A stretch of 64,000 nt of DNA from Anaerotardibacter muris (GCF_943192915.1 NZ_CALPCD010000001.1:1-64000); one strand, 5' to 3'; shown: positions 26,701 through 36,642, numbered from the stretch's first letter. Translations and numbers: made by a program. Notes: generated by a model from the sequence alone, not told the origin.

Positions 26701-27900
26701 TTACACGTTTAACAGGTGTCCCATCTTCTCCTGCTTGGTTTGCAGATAGAAGCGGTCATGATCGGTGGCTTCGATCTGAATGGGTACGCGGTCGATTATC
26801 TCAAGGCCGAAGTCTTTGAGCTGATAGACCTTGTCGGGATTATTCGTGAGCAAGCGCATGGTCTTCACACCCAGGTTGCGCAAGATCTGCGCGCCGATGT
26901 AGTATTCGCGCATGTCGCCTTCGAAGCCCAAGGCAAGGTTCGCTTCGAGCGTATCCATACCTTCGTCCTGAAGCTCGTAGGCACGCAGTTTGTTCACCAG
27001 ACCGACGCCGCGCCCTTCTTGGCGCATGTACAGCACGATGCCACGGCCTTCGGCTTCCACCTGGCGCATGGCCTGGGCCAGCTGCTCGCCGCAGTCGCAA
27101 CGCATTGAGCCGAACGCATCGCCAGTAAGGCATTCGGAATGCACGCGCACCAGCACGTCTTCCCCATCGCCGATATCGCCCTTCACCAGCGCCACGTGAT
27201 GTTCGCCATTCAGCGTGTTCACGAACACGCGCGCACGGAAATCGCCATAGCGCGTGGGCATCTTGGTGTTGGCTATCTCTGTCACGTGATTCTCGTTCTT
27301 CTTGCGATATTCCTGCAGTGCTTTGATACTGATGAACTTCAGGCCATGCTCGCGCGCTAACTCGATAAGCTCGGGCGTGCGCATCATGGTGCCGTCATCG
27401 CGCATGATCTCGCAGCACAGGCCGCATTCCTTCAAGCCTGCCAGGCGCATGAGGTCGACCGTGGCTTCGGTGTGACCGTTGCGCTCCAGTACACCATTCG
27501 GCTTTGCCATGAGCGGGAACATGTGTCCTGGCCTGCGGAAATCAGTGGGCTTCGCATCATCGGCCACCACCATGCGCGCGGTGAAGCCGCGTTCAGCCGC
27601 CGAAATGCCCGTGGTGGTGTCCACGTGGTCGATAGAGACCGTGAAGGCGGTTTCGTGGTTGTCGGTGTTCTCGATGACCATCTGCGGGAACTGGAGCTTC
27701 TTACATAGATCGATGCTCATAGGCATGCAGATAAGGCCCTTGCCATGGACCGCCATGAAATTCACGTTTTCTGTGGTAGCGAATTCGGCGGCGCAGATGA
27801 AGTCGCCTTCGTTTTCGCGGTCGGGGTCGTCGGTCACCAGGATTATCTTTCCTTGGCGCAGGTCTTCGAGCGCTTCATCGATGGTATTGAATTCGAACAT
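26701..27900 (-). CDS. ribBA: bifunctional DHBP synthase/GTP cyclohydrolase II
   Basis: 399 residues. The N-terminal half makes dihydroxybutanone phosphate from ribulose 5-phosphate ([18 protein letters not shown], acidic metal site; [25 protein letters not shown]). The C-terminal half opens GTP ([20 protein letters not shown] with three zinc cysteines; [11 protein letters not shown]). Both active sites look intact. Start at ATG 27900 after AAGGAGA; the frame continues upstream only as read-through of the intergenic gap. Confidence 0.97.
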   Translation of the reverse strand: MFEFNTIDEALEDLRQGKIILVTDDPDRENEGDFICAAEFATTENVNFMAVHGKGLICMPMSIDLCKKLQFPQMVIENTDNHETAFTVSIDHVDTTTGISAAERGFTARMVVADDAKPTDFRRPGHMFPLMAKPNGVLERNGHTEATVDLMRLAGLKECGLCCEIMRDDGTMMRTPELIELAREHGLKFISIKALQEYRKKNENHVTEIANTKMPTRYGDFRARVFVNTLNGEHHVALVKGDIGDGEDVLVRVHSECLTGDAFGSMRCDCGEQLAQAMRQVEAEGRGIVLYMRQEGRGVGLVNKLRAYELQDEGMDTLEANLALGFEGDMREYYIGAQILRNLGVKTMRLLTNNPDKVYQLKDFGLEIIDRVPIQIEATDHDRFYLQTKQEKMGHLLNV

Positions 27901-27968
27901 GTACTCTCCTTTTCTTGGTTCGAAGCGCAGCCTTGGTTTCGGGGCTGCTTGCTGGGGTTGCCTGTTTA

Positions 27969-28631
27969 TCAAAAGCCGTTCATCAACAGGAATTCTTTGG
28001 TGATCTCGCCGCTTGGTTGCGGTGGTGAGGACCGATCTGCGCCTTCGAACGAAAGCAAGCGCTCCACGTATTTACCGATCACGTCAGTCTCAAGGTTCAC
28101 TTCGTCCCCCACGTGTTTGGTTACCAGGTTCGTTTCGGCTCGCGTATGAGGAATGACCGAAACGCTGAAGGTGGAATCGGTCAGGCGCGCTACCGTAAGG
28201 CTGATGCCGTCGATGGCGATGGAGCCTTTCAAGATGATCTGGCGCAGGATGTGTTGCGGCGCGGCGATGGTGAACCACACCGCGTTGTCGTCAGTTTCGA
28301 TGCGCGCGATCTTGCCCACGCCATCGATGTGTCCCGAAACGATATGGCCGCCGAATCGTCCGTTGACTGCCATGGCGCGCTCCACGTTCACTTTGCTTCC
28401 TGCGCGCAAGCTGCCCAGATCGGATCGGTCAAGCGTTTCATGCATGATGTCGGCATCGAAAGTCTTGTTCGTGAAAGAAGTGACCGTTAGGCACACGCCA
28501 TTCACGGCGATACTGTCGCCCATGTGGGCATCGCCCAGGATCTGCGGTGCCTCGATGGTGATGATGGCGCTGTTCGCGCCGCGCTTGAGCATCTTCACCG
28601 TGCCAACCGCCTCGACTATTCCAGTGAACAT
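27969..28631 (-). CDS. ribE: riboflavin synthase alpha chain
   Basis: 220 residues with two lumazine-binding repeats (from [10 protein letters not shown] and from [14 protein letters not shown]). It dismutates two lumazines to riboflavin. Start at ATG 28631 after GAGGTGA; this overlaps the end of ribD by 16 bases, which suggests translational coupling. A much longer open frame upstream is the out-of-frame shadow of ribD. Confidence 0.96.
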   Translation of the reverse strand: MFTGIVEAVGTVKMLKRGANSAIITIEAPQILGDAHMGDSIAVNGVCLTVTSFTNKTFDADIMHETLDRSDLGSLRAGSKVNVERAMAVNGRFGGHIVSGHIDGVGKIARIETDDNAVWFTIAAPQHILRQIILKGSIAIDGISLTVARLTDSTFSVSVIPHTRAETNLVTKHVGDEVNLETDVIGKYVERLLSFEGADRSSPPQPSGEITKEFLLMNGF

Positions 28632-29752
28632 GGCTTCACCTCGCATTCGATCAAGATATCTTCTCCTAGTTGGGTTACGTGCGGTGTTGAGCACTGGAAG
28701 GCATCGCTCGGTAGCGCTACCCCACTGCCCTGCACAGGGCTGGGTGCAGCTGAACCGCCGAAGATCTTGGGCGCGATATAAGCCTGGATGCGATTGGCAA
28801 GCCCCTGGGAAAGCACCGACCAAAGCAAGGTGGCACCGCCTTCCACCAGCACCGAGTCGATGTTTCGCTCGGCACCTAAATAGGTAAGGACCGCCTGAAG
28901 ATCCACCGTGCTTCCTTGGGTAACGAAGACCTCGCAGCCAGCAGCTTCAAGAGAGGCGACCTTTTGGTCAGGGGCATCCTGGGTCACTGCGATAACAGTG
29001 GGCACATCCTTCGCGCTTGCCACGATCCTGGAATCGAGCGGGATGCGGGCTTTTGAGTCGATCACCGCGCGCAAGGGGTTCTTGGTCTTACGACCAGGAA
29101 TGCGACAGGTAAGTTCGGGATCGTCAGCCAACACCGTGCCGATGCCTACCATGATGGCCGCAAAACGATGGCGGTCTTCATGCACCTTGGCGCGGGCTGC
29201 ATCTGAAGTGATCCACCGCGACGCACCTGTTTTCGTGGCGATCTTACCATCAAGGGTCATAGCATATTTCACCACCATGAAGGGAAGCTTGGTGCGTATA
29301 TAGTGGAAGAACACTTCATTGAGCGCGTAGCATTCATCAAGCAGCACGCCTTCAGTAACTTCGATACCCGCCTGGCGCAACAACTCGAAGCCTTGGCCCG
29401 CGACCAAAGGATTCGGGTCGGGCGCACCCACTACTACACGCGCGAGCTTCGCTTCGATGATCGCTTCCGTGCAAGGCGGGGTCTTGCCCCAGTGACAGCA
29501 CGGCTCGAGCGTTACATAGATCGTGGCTCCAGTGGGGTCTTCCGTGCAAGCCGCCAGAGCCTCGCGTTCAGCATGGAGCCTGCCGAAAGCCGTATGCCAG
29601 CCTTCGCCGATGATGCGACCATCCTTCACCACCACGGCACCCACCATGGGGTTCGGATTCGTCCAACCCGCTCCGCGCTTGGCCAGCTCGAGCGCGCGAG
29701 CCATGAATCGCTCGTCAGTAAGCTGCGTATCTGTTATTGGTTCGCCTATCAA
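28616..29752 (-). CDS. ribD: bifunctional diaminohydroxyphosphoribosylaminopyrimidine deaminase/reductase
   Basis: About 378 residues. The deaminase zinc site is GRLHAEREAL with PCCHWGKTPPC; the reductase half has MTLDGKIATKTGASRWIT and LVEGGATLLWS. Catalyses the second and third steps of riboflavin synthesis from GTP. The start is uncertain: TTG 29752 has GGGAGG at a 5-base spacer, whereas GTG 29758 sits on the binding site and ATG 29704 has none. First gene of the FMN-riboswitch operon ribD-ribE-ribBA-ribH. Confidence 0.95.
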   Translation of the reverse strand: MIGEPITDTQLTDERFMARALELAKRGAGWTNPNPMVGAVVVKDGRIIGEGWHTAFGRLHAEREALAACTEDPTGATIYVTLEPCCHWGKTPPCTEAIIEAKLARVVVGAPDPNPLVAGQGFELLRQAGIEVTEGVLLDECYALNEVFFHYIRTKLPFMVVKYAMTLDGKIATKTGASRWITSDAARAKVHEDRHRFAAIMVGIGTVLADDPELTCRIPGRKTKNPLRAVIDSKARIPLDSRIVASAKDVPTVIAVTQDAPDQKVASLEAAGCEVFVTQGSTVDLQAVLTYLGAERNIDSVLVEGGATLLWSVLSQGLANRIQAYIAPKIFGGSAAPSPVQGSGVALPSDAFQCSTPHVTQLGEDILIECEVKPCSLE

Positions 29753-29870
29753 AAACACCTCCCTGTTCTACGATGACTCCCTAGAGCTTGGCTGTGCGCC
29801 ATTCGCACCAGCCAAACACTCTTCAGAGCTCGCGAAACAAGAAGGTGTTGCCTTCTACGCAATATCAAAG

Positions 29871-29904
29871 CAAACAAAAAACCCTGAAACATAACGTTCC
29901 AGGG
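29871..29904 (-). terminator. riboswitch expression-platform terminator
   Basis: CCCTG/CAGGG with an inner AAC/GTT pairing (29882-29904) is followed on the minus strand by TTTTTTGTTTG. It lies between the FMN aptamer and ribD and should form when FMN is bound. Confidence 0.8.
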
Positions 29905-29932
29905 CATCGCTGCACAGTATTGCAGTACTGAT

Positions 29933-30054
29933 CTTCTTCCATCCAGACTTTACTGTCGGTTTCGGAATTGCACCGAATCTGCGATGTGGGCTTCAAGCCG
30001 AACAACGCTCGCGGACTTTACCGCCGGTCGGGAATTTCACCCTGCCCTGAAGAT
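29933..30054 (-). promoter_or_regulatory. FMN riboswitch (RFN element)
   Basis: The minus strand shows the conserved blocks in order: AGGGCAGGGTGAAATTCCCG, ACCGGCGGTAAAGTCCGCGA, a short variable arm, CAGATTCGGTGCAATTCCG, and CCGACAGTAAAGTCTGGATG with a closing GAAGAAG. The aptamer senses FMN and, with the downstream terminator, turns off the rib operon when FMN is plentiful. Confidence 0.97.
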
Positions 30055-30076
30055 TGTATTGAATTGTTATAGGTCA

Positions 30077-30104
30077 ACTATAGCGCAACTCGCACGTGCG
30101 TCAA
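30077..30104 (-). promoter_or_regulatory. promoter of the rib operon
   Basis: Minus-strand TTGACG (30099-30104), 16-nt spacer and TATAGT (30077-30082), about 15 bases before the riboswitch aptamer begins. Confidence 0.7.
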
Positions 30105-30226
30105 TGCGCTCATCCATGACCGTATCGAACGCGGCTGCGTTCGTGGATGGGCTAATACAATACAGGCCTTGTATCTGATATATGCTACTATTCAAGTATC
30201 AATTAACTTCGATGATAGGAGAATCA

Positions 30227-30643
30227 ATGGAACCCAAAGAGCAGCTTGCTGAAGTTATGAAGAACACCTCGCTCATTGCGCTGGCAACTTCGGTCGAAGA
30301 CACCCCGAACGTGCGTATCATGGACATCTTCTTCGACGAGAAGCGCAACGTGGTGGTCTTCCCCACCTCTTCCCTTTCACGCAAGATCAAGGAATTCGAA
30401 GCCAACGACACTGTTGCCTTCACCACCATTCCGCAAGGCCCTGGCCCCGTTGTGCGTGTTGCGAATGCCACCGTTGCTAAGAGCGACTGGTCCATCGACG
30501 AGATCAAGGATACGCTCCTTGCTCATCGCCCGGGCTTTGAGATGATGCTCAAGGGCTTCGGCGAAAATGTTGCGGTTTATGAGATCGCCTTCAACATGGC
30601 AGTTATTGCCGAAAAAGGTCAGAAGACCATCGTCGAGCTCTAA
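30227..30643 (+). CDS. pyridoxamine 5'-phosphate oxidase-like (split-barrel flavin-binding) protein
   Basis: 138 residues of the small FMN-binding split-barrel type. Features are SLIALATSVEDTPNVRIMD followed by VVVFPTSSLSRKIKEFEAND, an arrangement common in general-stress/PNPOx-like proteins of anaerobes. Function not known; it may bind FMN, F420 or haem. TAGGAGA precedes ATG 30227. Divergent from the rib operon and closed by a hairpin at 30694-30725. Confidence 0.75.
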   Translation: MEPKEQLAEVMKNTSLIALATSVEDTPNVRIMDIFFDEKRNVVVFPTSSLSRKIKEFEANDTVAFTTIPQGPGPVVRVANATVAKSDWSIDEIKDTLLAHRPGFEMMLKGFGENVAVYEIAFNMAVIAEKGQKTIVEL

Positions 30644-30693
30644 GGGCCCTCTATCTGCGCTATCCCGATGAAAGCTAGCATGTCATTCAACTT

Positions 30694-30725
30694 CAAGCCC
30701 TGGCATTATTGCTGGGGCTTCTTTA
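30694..30725 (+). terminator. terminator of the PNPOx-like gene
   Basis: AAGCCC and GGGCTT pair around an inner GGC/GC(T) stem, followed by CTTTA. Ends about 80 bases after the stop. Confidence 0.6.
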
Positions 30726-30776
30726 CGGGCACAAACATGAAGCTCGTCCTAGAGGCTCGAACTAACGCATAAAGCT

Positions 30777-30852
30777 GACCTGCCCCCAATCTGTCTCGGC
30801 ACTTTGGGACCTGTCCCCAATCTGTCCCGGACAGAATTGAACCCGTCCCCAA
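30777..30852. repeat. REP-like GGGACAGGT/CCCGTCCCC repeat
   Basis: Two partial units in a row: CCCCCAATCTGTCTCGG, then GGGACCTGTCCCCAATCTG, GTCCCGGACAG and GAACCCGTCCCCAAT. The last AAT merges with the por terminator, the same arrangement as beside rplL. Confidence 0.7.
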
Positions 30853-30887
30853 TAAAAAGACCCGCTGGGAAGGCGGGTCTTTTTATT
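30851..30887. terminator. bidirectional terminator after porB
   Basis: AATAAAAAGACCCGC (30851-30865) and its perfect complement (30873-30887). Serves the minus-strand por operon and can stop plus-strand read-through. Confidence 0.85.
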
Positions 30888-30906
30888 GGTTGTTGTCGAG
30901 TGGAAT

Positions 30907-31866
30907 TTACTCGATGGGGCTGGTGAGGTCCTTGGAACCTTCGACGCGGCCTTCGAGATACTTCCAGTAGTTGTCGACGTCTGCCTGGATCTCTTCCAGA
31001 ATGTGCTCGTTGCCGGGCTTGAAGAGATGCTTGAAGCGACCCTGGGGCTTGAGGAATTCCGTGACCGGAATCTGGTTCTTCTCACGAACCGGGGTAAGCT
31101 TCCACACGCCATTCTCAACCTCGAACAGCGGCCAGAACTTGGAGTTCACGGCCAGGCGGCAGATCTCGGCGGTGTCGCCAGAATCGATACGCCAGCCACG
31201 CGGGCACGGAGCAAGGATGTTCAGGAATGCCGGACCGTCAACAGCGATAGCCTTTTCAGCCTTGTTGACCAGGTCGCGCCAGTTACCAACGGTAGCCTGC
31301 GCAACGTAAGGCACGCCATGAGCAGCGATGATGGAGGTGAGGTCCTTACGAACCTGGGCCTTGCCTTGTTCGACCTTACCAACTTCAGAGGTGGTTGCCC
31401 ATGCACCCTTCGGGGTTGCAGAAGAACGCTGGATACCGGTGTTCATGTATGCGCCGTTGTCGTAGCAGACATAGACGATGTCGTGACCGCGCTCCATCGC
31501 GCCAGAGAGCGACTGAAGACCGATGTCATAGGTGCCACCGTCGCCGCCGAATGCGACGAACTTGATCTTGCGATCGGCAGGGATCTTGCCTGCGCGCTGA
31601 AGACCACGATATGCTGCTTCGACACCAGAGATGGTGGCGCCAGCATTAGCGAACGCATTGTGGATGAACGGAACATTCCATGCATTGTCAGGATAGATGG
31701 TGGTGGAAACTTCCAAGCAACCGGTAGCGCTTGCGCATACTACGTCGTAGTCGTTGGAGCCCATGAGCACCTGGCGAACTGCCATGGATGCACCGCAGCC
31801 GCCGCACAGACGATGGCCAGGAGCCAGTTCATCAGGGCGAGCAGAAAGTTCTTTAATATTAGCCAT
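30907..31866 (-). CDS. porB: pyruvate:ferredoxin oxidoreductase beta subunit (TPP-binding)
   Basis: 319 residues. HRLCGGCGASMA supplies cysteines for the cluster near thiamine diphosphate; the TPP-Mg motif is GGDGGTYDIGLQSLSGAMER with CYDNGAYMNTG. The C-terminal CPRGWRID is typical. Last gene of porC-porD-porA-porB, the cytoplasmic enzyme that decarboxylates pyruvate to acetyl-CoA and reduces ferredoxin (or runs in reverse). A 2-oxoisovalerate version cannot be wholly excluded. Confidence 0.92.
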   Translation of the reverse strand: MANIKELSARPDELAPGHRLCGGCGASMAVRQVLMGSNDYDVVCASATGCLEVSTTIYPDNAWNVPFIHNAFANAGATISGVEAAYRGLQRAGKIPADRKIKFVAFGGDGGTYDIGLQSLSGAMERGHDIVYVCYDNGAYMNTGIQRSSATPKGAWATTSEVGKVEQGKAQVRKDLTSIIAAHGVPYVAQATVGNWRDLVNKAEKAIAVDGPAFLNILAPCPRGWRIDSGDTAEICRLAVNSKFWPLFEVENGVWKLTPVREKNQIPVTEFLKPQGRFKHLFKPGNEHILEEIQADVDNYWKYLEGRVEGSKDLTSPIE

Positions 31867-31878
31867 TTCGTGCCCCCT

Positions 31879-33048
31879 TTAACCTTCGATACCCATGTAG
31901 GTGATCTGGTCGGTGCCGCCATTTTCAAGGTCGGTGAAGACCTGCTTGATCTGCTCGAGCGTGATGTCTGCACCACCGAGACCAGCAACGTAGTCAGAAA
32001 CCGGAGCGGTAACGCCATTACGCACGAGTGCGCTGCGCACTTCGAGTGCAAGCGGTGCGGAAGGCGAACCGAAGGAATCGCTGCGATCGATGACTGCAAC
32101 AGCCTTGGCATTCTTGCATGCTTCGGCAACCTGCTTAGCCGGGAACGGACGGAAGACGCGCGGACGAACAACGCCCACCTTCTTGCCTTCTTCACGAAGC
32201 TTGCGAGCCTCGAAGCGAACGTTACCTGCGTTGGAACCCAGGCATACAACGATATAGTCAGCATCTTCGCAGCCCCAGGTATCGACGATGTCGAACGGAC
32301 GACCCGTGATCTTCTCCCATTCCTTACCATGCTTCTCGATCGCTTCCATAGCGTTGTCGAGAGCACGACGCTCGATGAGCTTCTGCTTCATGTAGTCAGG
32401 ACCGAGCGTTGCGAACATGCCCTGACCGACCGGATTGTCCGTGTCGAGCAGCGGATAGAGCGGCTTGTAGTCGCCCACGAACTTCTCGACCGTTTCGTCC
32501 TCTTCGAGCACGCACACGTCCATAGCGTGAGTGGTAACGAAGCCATCAAGGGTGGTGAGGACGGGCAGCAGCACGTTGGGATCTTCAGCAACGCGGAACG
32601 AAACAACAGTGTTGTCGTAAGCTTCCTGAGCGGTCTCTGCGAAGAACATGACCCAACCGCAGTCGCGAGCAGCCATGATGTCGGAATGATCGCCGTGGAT
32701 GTTGATCGGAGAAGACAGAGCGCGGTTCGCGTTAGCCATGACGATGGGGCAACGCATGCCAGCTGCGATGTGGAGTTCTTCCCACATGTAGGCCAGACCC
32801 TGGGAGCTGGTTGCGGTTGCGACGCGAGCGCCTGCAGCAGAAGCACCGATGCACGCAGAAAGTGCGGAGTGCTCGGATTCTACGGGAACATATTCAGTGT
32901 GAACGCGGCCGTCAGCTACGAACTTGTCGTAGGTTTCGACGATCGTGGTCTGAGGAGTGATAGGATAGGCAGCCATGACGTCGGGCTTAGCCTGACGGAT
33001 AGCCTCTGCAACCATCTGGTTGCCAGTAGCGGAAAACTTCTCTGCCAT
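31879..33048 (-). CDS. porA: pyruvate:ferredoxin oxidoreductase alpha subunit
   Basis: 389 residues; domain I begins AIRQAKPDVMAAYPITPQTT, the pyruvate-binding region, followed by EYVPVESEHSALSACIGASA and SSQGLAYMWEELHIAAG. Domain II (about 250-380) has VVCLGSNAGNVRFEARKLR and RPRVFRPFPAKQV. Starts almost on the porD stop and ends 12 bases before porB. Confidence 0.94.
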   Translation of the reverse strand: MAEKFSATGNQMVAEAIRQAKPDVMAAYPITPQTTIVETYDKFVADGRVHTEYVPVESEHSALSACIGASAAGARVATATSSQGLAYMWEELHIAAGMRCPIVMANANRALSSPINIHGDHSDIMAARDCGWVMFFAETAQEAYDNTVVSFRVAEDPNVLLPVLTTLDGFVTTHAMDVCVLEEDETVEKFVGDYKPLYPLLDTDNPVGQGMFATLGPDYMKQKLIERRALDNAMEAIEKHGKEWEKITGRPFDIVDTWGCEDADYIVVCLGSNAGNVRFEARKLREEGKKVGVVRPRVFRPFPAKQVAEACKNAKAVAVIDRSDSFGSPSAPLALEVRSALVRNGVTAPVSDYVAGLGGADITLEQIKQVFTDLENGGTDQITYMGIEG

Positions 33049-33051
33049 GGT

Positions 33052-33411
33052 TTACTCCCCTTCCTTTTCTTCGGCCAAAGCTTCAGCTTCGGAGATGAGC
33101 TTCAATGCATCGAACTTGCATTCTTGCACGCACACACCGCAGCCCTTGCAGTGGTACAGGTCGATACCGGTCATTTCGCCATCCTTGACTTCGATGGATG
33201 AGTCGGGGCAATAGACCCAGCAGAGCATGCAGTTGGTGCATGCTTCAGCGTCCCAGATGGGGCGCATGGAGCGCCAGCCGCCAGTGAAGCACTTCACGGA
33301 CGTGCCGGGCTTGGGGCAAACGTAACCGGTAGGGAAATCGGAAAGATCCCAGTTATCGTAGCCATCATAGTCGAATCCAGCGGTGCCGCTGTAAGAGATC
33401 TGTTCTGCCAT
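33052..33411 (-). CDS. porD: pyruvate:ferredoxin oxidoreductase delta subunit (2x4Fe-4S)
   Basis: 119 residues with two ferredoxin motifs, CTNCMLCWVYCPDSSI and CKGCGVCVQECKFDA, that carry electrons out to ferredoxin. The N-terminal 50 residues form the usual tail. Overlaps the porC stop by one base (TAATG). Confidence 0.94.
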   Translation of the reverse strand: MAEQISYSGTAGFDYDGYDNWDLSDFPTGYVCPKPGTSVKCFTGGWRSMRPIWDAEACTNCMLCWVYCPDSSIEVKDGEMTGIDLYHCKGCGVCVQECKFDALKLISEAEALAEEKEGE

Positions 33412-33983
33412 TACTCGTGCACCTCCTGATAAGCGCGATCGGCGGACTCGAGGTTCGCATCGATCATTTCCTGGCTGAACTTCTTGCCGAACGTGAGGAT
33501 GAGGCGTTCCTTGACCAGGTCGATCGGGAACAGGCCTGCAACCTTAGCAAGCGCGCCAACGATAGGAGTGTTTGGCATATCTTTCTTGATGGTAGCCAAA
33601 GCGATGCCGGTAGCATCGACGGTCGCGACCTTCATGGAAGCAGGTGCGTTCACTGCTGCACGTGCCTCTTCGGGGGTCATGGTGGTGTTAAAGATGATGA
33701 TGCCGTCTTCAGGCATACCTTCAGTAACATCAGTAGAATCGAGCAACGTGTCGTCCAAGACGATTACGATGTCGGGATTCAGAATGTTGTTGTGAACTTC
33801 GATGGGGTCGCTGGAAATACGGGTGTACGCTTTCAGGGGCGCACCAGTACGCTCGGGACCATATTCGGGCATAGCCTGAATGTAGTTACCCTGGAGCATT
33901 GCCGTATCTGCAACGAGCTTCGCTGCCGTAACCGCGCCCTGACCAGCGCGTGCATGCCAGCGAATTTCGGTCAGCTGTGACAT
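33411..33983 (-). CDS. porC: pyruvate:ferredoxin oxidoreductase gamma subunit
   Basis: 190 residues; EIRWHARAGQGAVTAAKLVA and the following MPEYGPERTGAPLKAYTRIS are hallmarks of the gamma domain. First gene of the por operon, with GGAGAGG before ATG 33983. No promoter with both boxes at usual spacing was found in the 230 bases upstream. Confidence 0.94.
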   Translation of the reverse strand: MSQLTEIRWHARAGQGAVTAAKLVADTAMLQGNYIQAMPEYGPERTGAPLKAYTRISSDPIEVHNNILNPDIVIVLDDTLLDSTDVTEGMPEDGIIIFNTTMTPEEARAAVNAPASMKVATVDATGIALATIKKDMPNTPIVGALAKVAGLFPIDLVKERLILTFGKKFSQEMIDANLESADRAYQEVHE

Positions 33984-34215
33984 ACCTCTCCTCTCAACTT
34001 AGGCCGCGTTAGAATACGCCTGTCCATTGTACCAACCATCCCTGTGCAAACCGAGGTGGTTCTGGGCTTTAATGCACTAATTCGGTAAAAGGGGCGGGCG
34101 TTTCTTGGAGCCGCGGAGGGGATCGGAGACGTGCGAAAGAGAGCTTAGGGCGATGTGAATGGATACAGCGCTCTTCCATTGAAAATGAATGGAGAATGCC
34201 GAAAGAGGATTGCCG

Positions 34216-36375
34216 CTATTTCCAGAAGACGACCATCTCGACAAGATTCTGATAAGCCCAAGGATACGCTTCAGAGAGCCAACCTGTTTCGGGGACGAAG
34301 CAGATGAGCAGCGAATATAACAGGCTTATGGCGACCAAAGCCATCAGGCCATGCTGACAAACCTTGTACATGCGGGAGGGATGATCGATGGCTTCGTTAG
34401 CGATGAAGCACAAGAGCACCACTGCTGCCAAGAACAGGAAGCTGAAGTCTGCATAGTAGCGCTGAAGGATGCCGGCCATCTGCGCATCTAAGAGCGCTAC
34501 CACGAAGCCAGCGATGATCATGATGAGGATCACTCCCGCGACCGTACGCGTAGAGCGCTGCTGGACACGGAAGCTGAGCAGGCGCTTGGCGAAGAAGAGC
34601 ACCCACAGCACGGGCAGGCACAGGAAGATGCCGCCAAAGGTCACTTCTTTCACGGTCTGACCAATATAAGTGGTAGCGAATGGCGCAGGTAGCAGCCACG
34701 GGAATACGCCGTCAGTAGAGGGCGTTTGCAAGAAGTAAGCGAAGAGCGCTGGGAAGAAGCGGCCGAATACCGTACCGCGCTGGGTCATGTCGTTGAGCGT
34801 GAGGTTATAGTTCGCTCCGAAGTTCGTGAATGAACCGAATCGTGCGTAGTTGTAGAGCATGATGCCTGCAGCCACCACGATGTAAGGCACGATAAGGCAG
34901 GCGAATTCGCGAATGCCCTTGGGGGTGGTGATGTAGCGTGTAGTGATGAACTTGCGCCAGAACAGCGGGAAAGCCAAGAGCGAGAACACTAGGAACTGCG
35001 GACGGCAGGCTACCACCAACGCCATGCACAGCGAGCCTGCCAGGTACCACTTCCCCGCCCGTTCGCTGGTGCGACCGCGCATCCAGAAGTAGAGGCCCCA
35101 AACCACCAGCGCCAGCGCCATGATGATAGGCAACGAATAGAACGTAGGGAACTTCGCCAGATAGAGCATGCCCGAGCAGAAGACGAGCGGTATCTGGAGC
35201 AACAGGAATAAGCCAAGGCTGACCCGTTTGAAATGGTAGCGCGCGAACCGATGGAGCAATGCCGTACAGCCCATGATGAAGAGGATGCAACAGATGAGCA
35301 CGCCGATAGCCGTGGGGAAGTTCGCCCCTGTGAGCAGATAGAACGGCAGATAGAACACTAACACGGGCAACACGCCGAAATAAACGTAATAGTGACCGTC
35401 GTAATAGGCAACATCGAAGAGCACCTCTTCGCCCGTTGCTTTCTGGAATTCATCTCGGGCAGATTTGTCGTAGGGGTTATCCATCTGCACGAGCCATTCA
35501 GGTGGCTCCTCTTCAAGATAGAGCTCGCCGCGGGTCATGGCTTTGGCAAGTTCAGCATATTGCTGAGCATTATCGCCACCAACCTCGAAGACCGTGACAG
35601 GCGACTTGCCATCCCATGAACCTGAGTTGTAGCTCGATGTGGCAACACCCACCAGATTGGAACCCATCAGCAAGAAGCTCGAGACCAGCATGATCTCGAC
35701 CACCATGGCACCGATGATCCCCGCCTTGGCCTTGCGTTGGTCGTTCACGATGAAGATGCGATAGATGGCAGAGCGAGGCCTGAAGCAATACACCAGCAAT
35801 AGCAGCCCTAGCACGATGGCGAAGCGGATCGGATTGAAGAAGAATGGTTCAGGCGCATTGATGGTGAGTGACTTCAATACCAGCGGATAGGTCGTTTCGT
35901 TGTCGCCAAAGTCGATCCGCAGATCATCGACATAGCCAGTGGTCTCCAGGTAGATATATTGGCTTTGCCAATTGTTGGTCGCCACATCCACAAGGGGGAT
36001 ACCGGCAGTGAATTCAGTGTCGTAGAAATAGGATTGATGGGCCGAGTCGGTGAAGTTGATCTGGATGGGCACCGTTTGCGCTGGTTGCGACTGGTCGAAC
36101 TCAATATGGATGTTGCGCACTTCCTTATTCAGGTCATGCACTTCGAACACATGATTCGCCGCAGTGATGCGATAGGATTCGCCTTTGGTCTCAGTGAATT
36201 CCAGCTGATCATCGAGTGAGAAGGTCTCGTATCCGCTCGAACGGAAATGATTGATGTTGAACAGGAAGGTTTCCAGACAGAACGCAACGAGCACGATGAT
36301 GAGGATGTTTCGCAAGAGCTTCAAACCCTTATCGAACGCATCGCGGTGCTTGTTTATGTGATAGTTCAGATCCAT
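34216..36375 (-). CDS. large polytopic membrane protein, GT-C glycosyltransferase-like
   Basis: 719 residues. One membrane helix near residues 22-44 precedes a soluble beta-rich domain (about 50-170), then at least ten membrane helices follow. The pattern (SDDQL-type acidic loops replaced here by NSGSWDGKSP and PYDKSARDEFQKATG after the second helix, long hydrophobic hairpins after it) is like GT-C glycosyltransferases or wall-polymer polymerases, but no diagnostic DxD motif in the first loop was confirmed. Single gene, starting at ATG 36375 after AGGG. May act on a cell-wall glycan; weak inference. Confidence 0.5.
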   Translation of the reverse strand: MDLNYHINKHRDAFDKGLKLLRNILIIVLVAFCLETFLFNINHFRSSGYETFSLDDQLEFTETKGESYRITAANHVFEVHDLNKEVRNIHIEFDQSQPAQTVPIQINFTDSAHQSYFYDTEFTAGIPLVDVATNNWQSQYIYLETTGYVDDLRIDFGDNETTYPLVLKSLTINAPEPFFFNPIRFAIVLGLLLLVYCFRPRSAIYRIFIVNDQRKAKAGIIGAMVVEIMLVSSFLLMGSNLVGVATSSYNSGSWDGKSPVTVFEVGGDNAQQYAELAKAMTRGELYLEEEPPEWLVQMDNPYDKSARDEFQKATGEEVLFDVAYYDGHYYVYFGVLPVLVFYLPFYLLTGANFPTAIGVLICCILFIMGCTALLHRFARYHFKRVSLGLFLLLQIPLVFCSGMLYLAKFPTFYSLPIIMALALVVWGLYFWMRGRTSERAGKWYLAGSLCMALVVACRPQFLVFSLLAFPLFWRKFITTRYITTPKGIREFACLIVPYIVVAAGIMLYNYARFGSFTNFGANYNLTLNDMTQRGTVFGRFFPALFAYFLQTPSTDGVFPWLLPAPFATTYIGQTVKEVTFGGIFLCLPVLWVLFFAKRLLSFRVQQRSTRTVAGVILIMIIAGFVVALLDAQMAGILQRYYADFSFLFLAAVVLLCFIANEAIDHPSRMYKVCQHGLMALVAISLLYSLLICFVPETGWLSEAYPWAYQNLVEMVVFWK

Positions 36376-36435
36376 GTGACCCTATTTTAGAAGAACTCCC
36401 ATACAAACAAAAGCAATGATGAGGATGTAGGAACT

Positions 36436-36599
36436 CTGCGGCTGCAAGGTAATCGTGCATAACTTACCCGTTTCGCTGTTCGCCTTCGGCTCATGCGCTC
36501 CACTGCCTCATGCACTGGTACGCGAATTCAGCTTTGCTGAATTCTAATTTGCAGTGCAGTGATCAGAGTAAGTTCTGCGCGCTCACCTTACACCCGCAG
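36436..36599 (+). repeat. dispersed terminal-inverted-repeat element, copy D
   Basis: Starts CTGCGGCTGCAAGGTAATCG and ends CACCTTACACCCGCAG. The conserved TTCGCCTTCGGCTCATGCGC is present, and the central hairpin is GAATTCAG/CTGAATTC (36524-36544) followed by TAATTT, unrelated in sequence to the hairpins of other copies. Confidence 0.8.
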
Positions 36600-36642
36600 C
36601 GCCGCGCATCTTTTAAGAGTCGAAGATGCGAACCAAACCAGC

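Noticed and set aside
27969-28823. Longer version of riboflavin synthase starting at 28823
   Set aside because: The extra N-terminal 64 residues are an alternate frame inside ribD; the family start MFTGIVE has its own GAGGTGA.
30886-33201. 771-codon plus-strand open frame opposite porA and porB
   Set aside because: Same cause: antisense of codon-biased genes. The translated composition is Arg/His/Val-rich with no recognisable domain.
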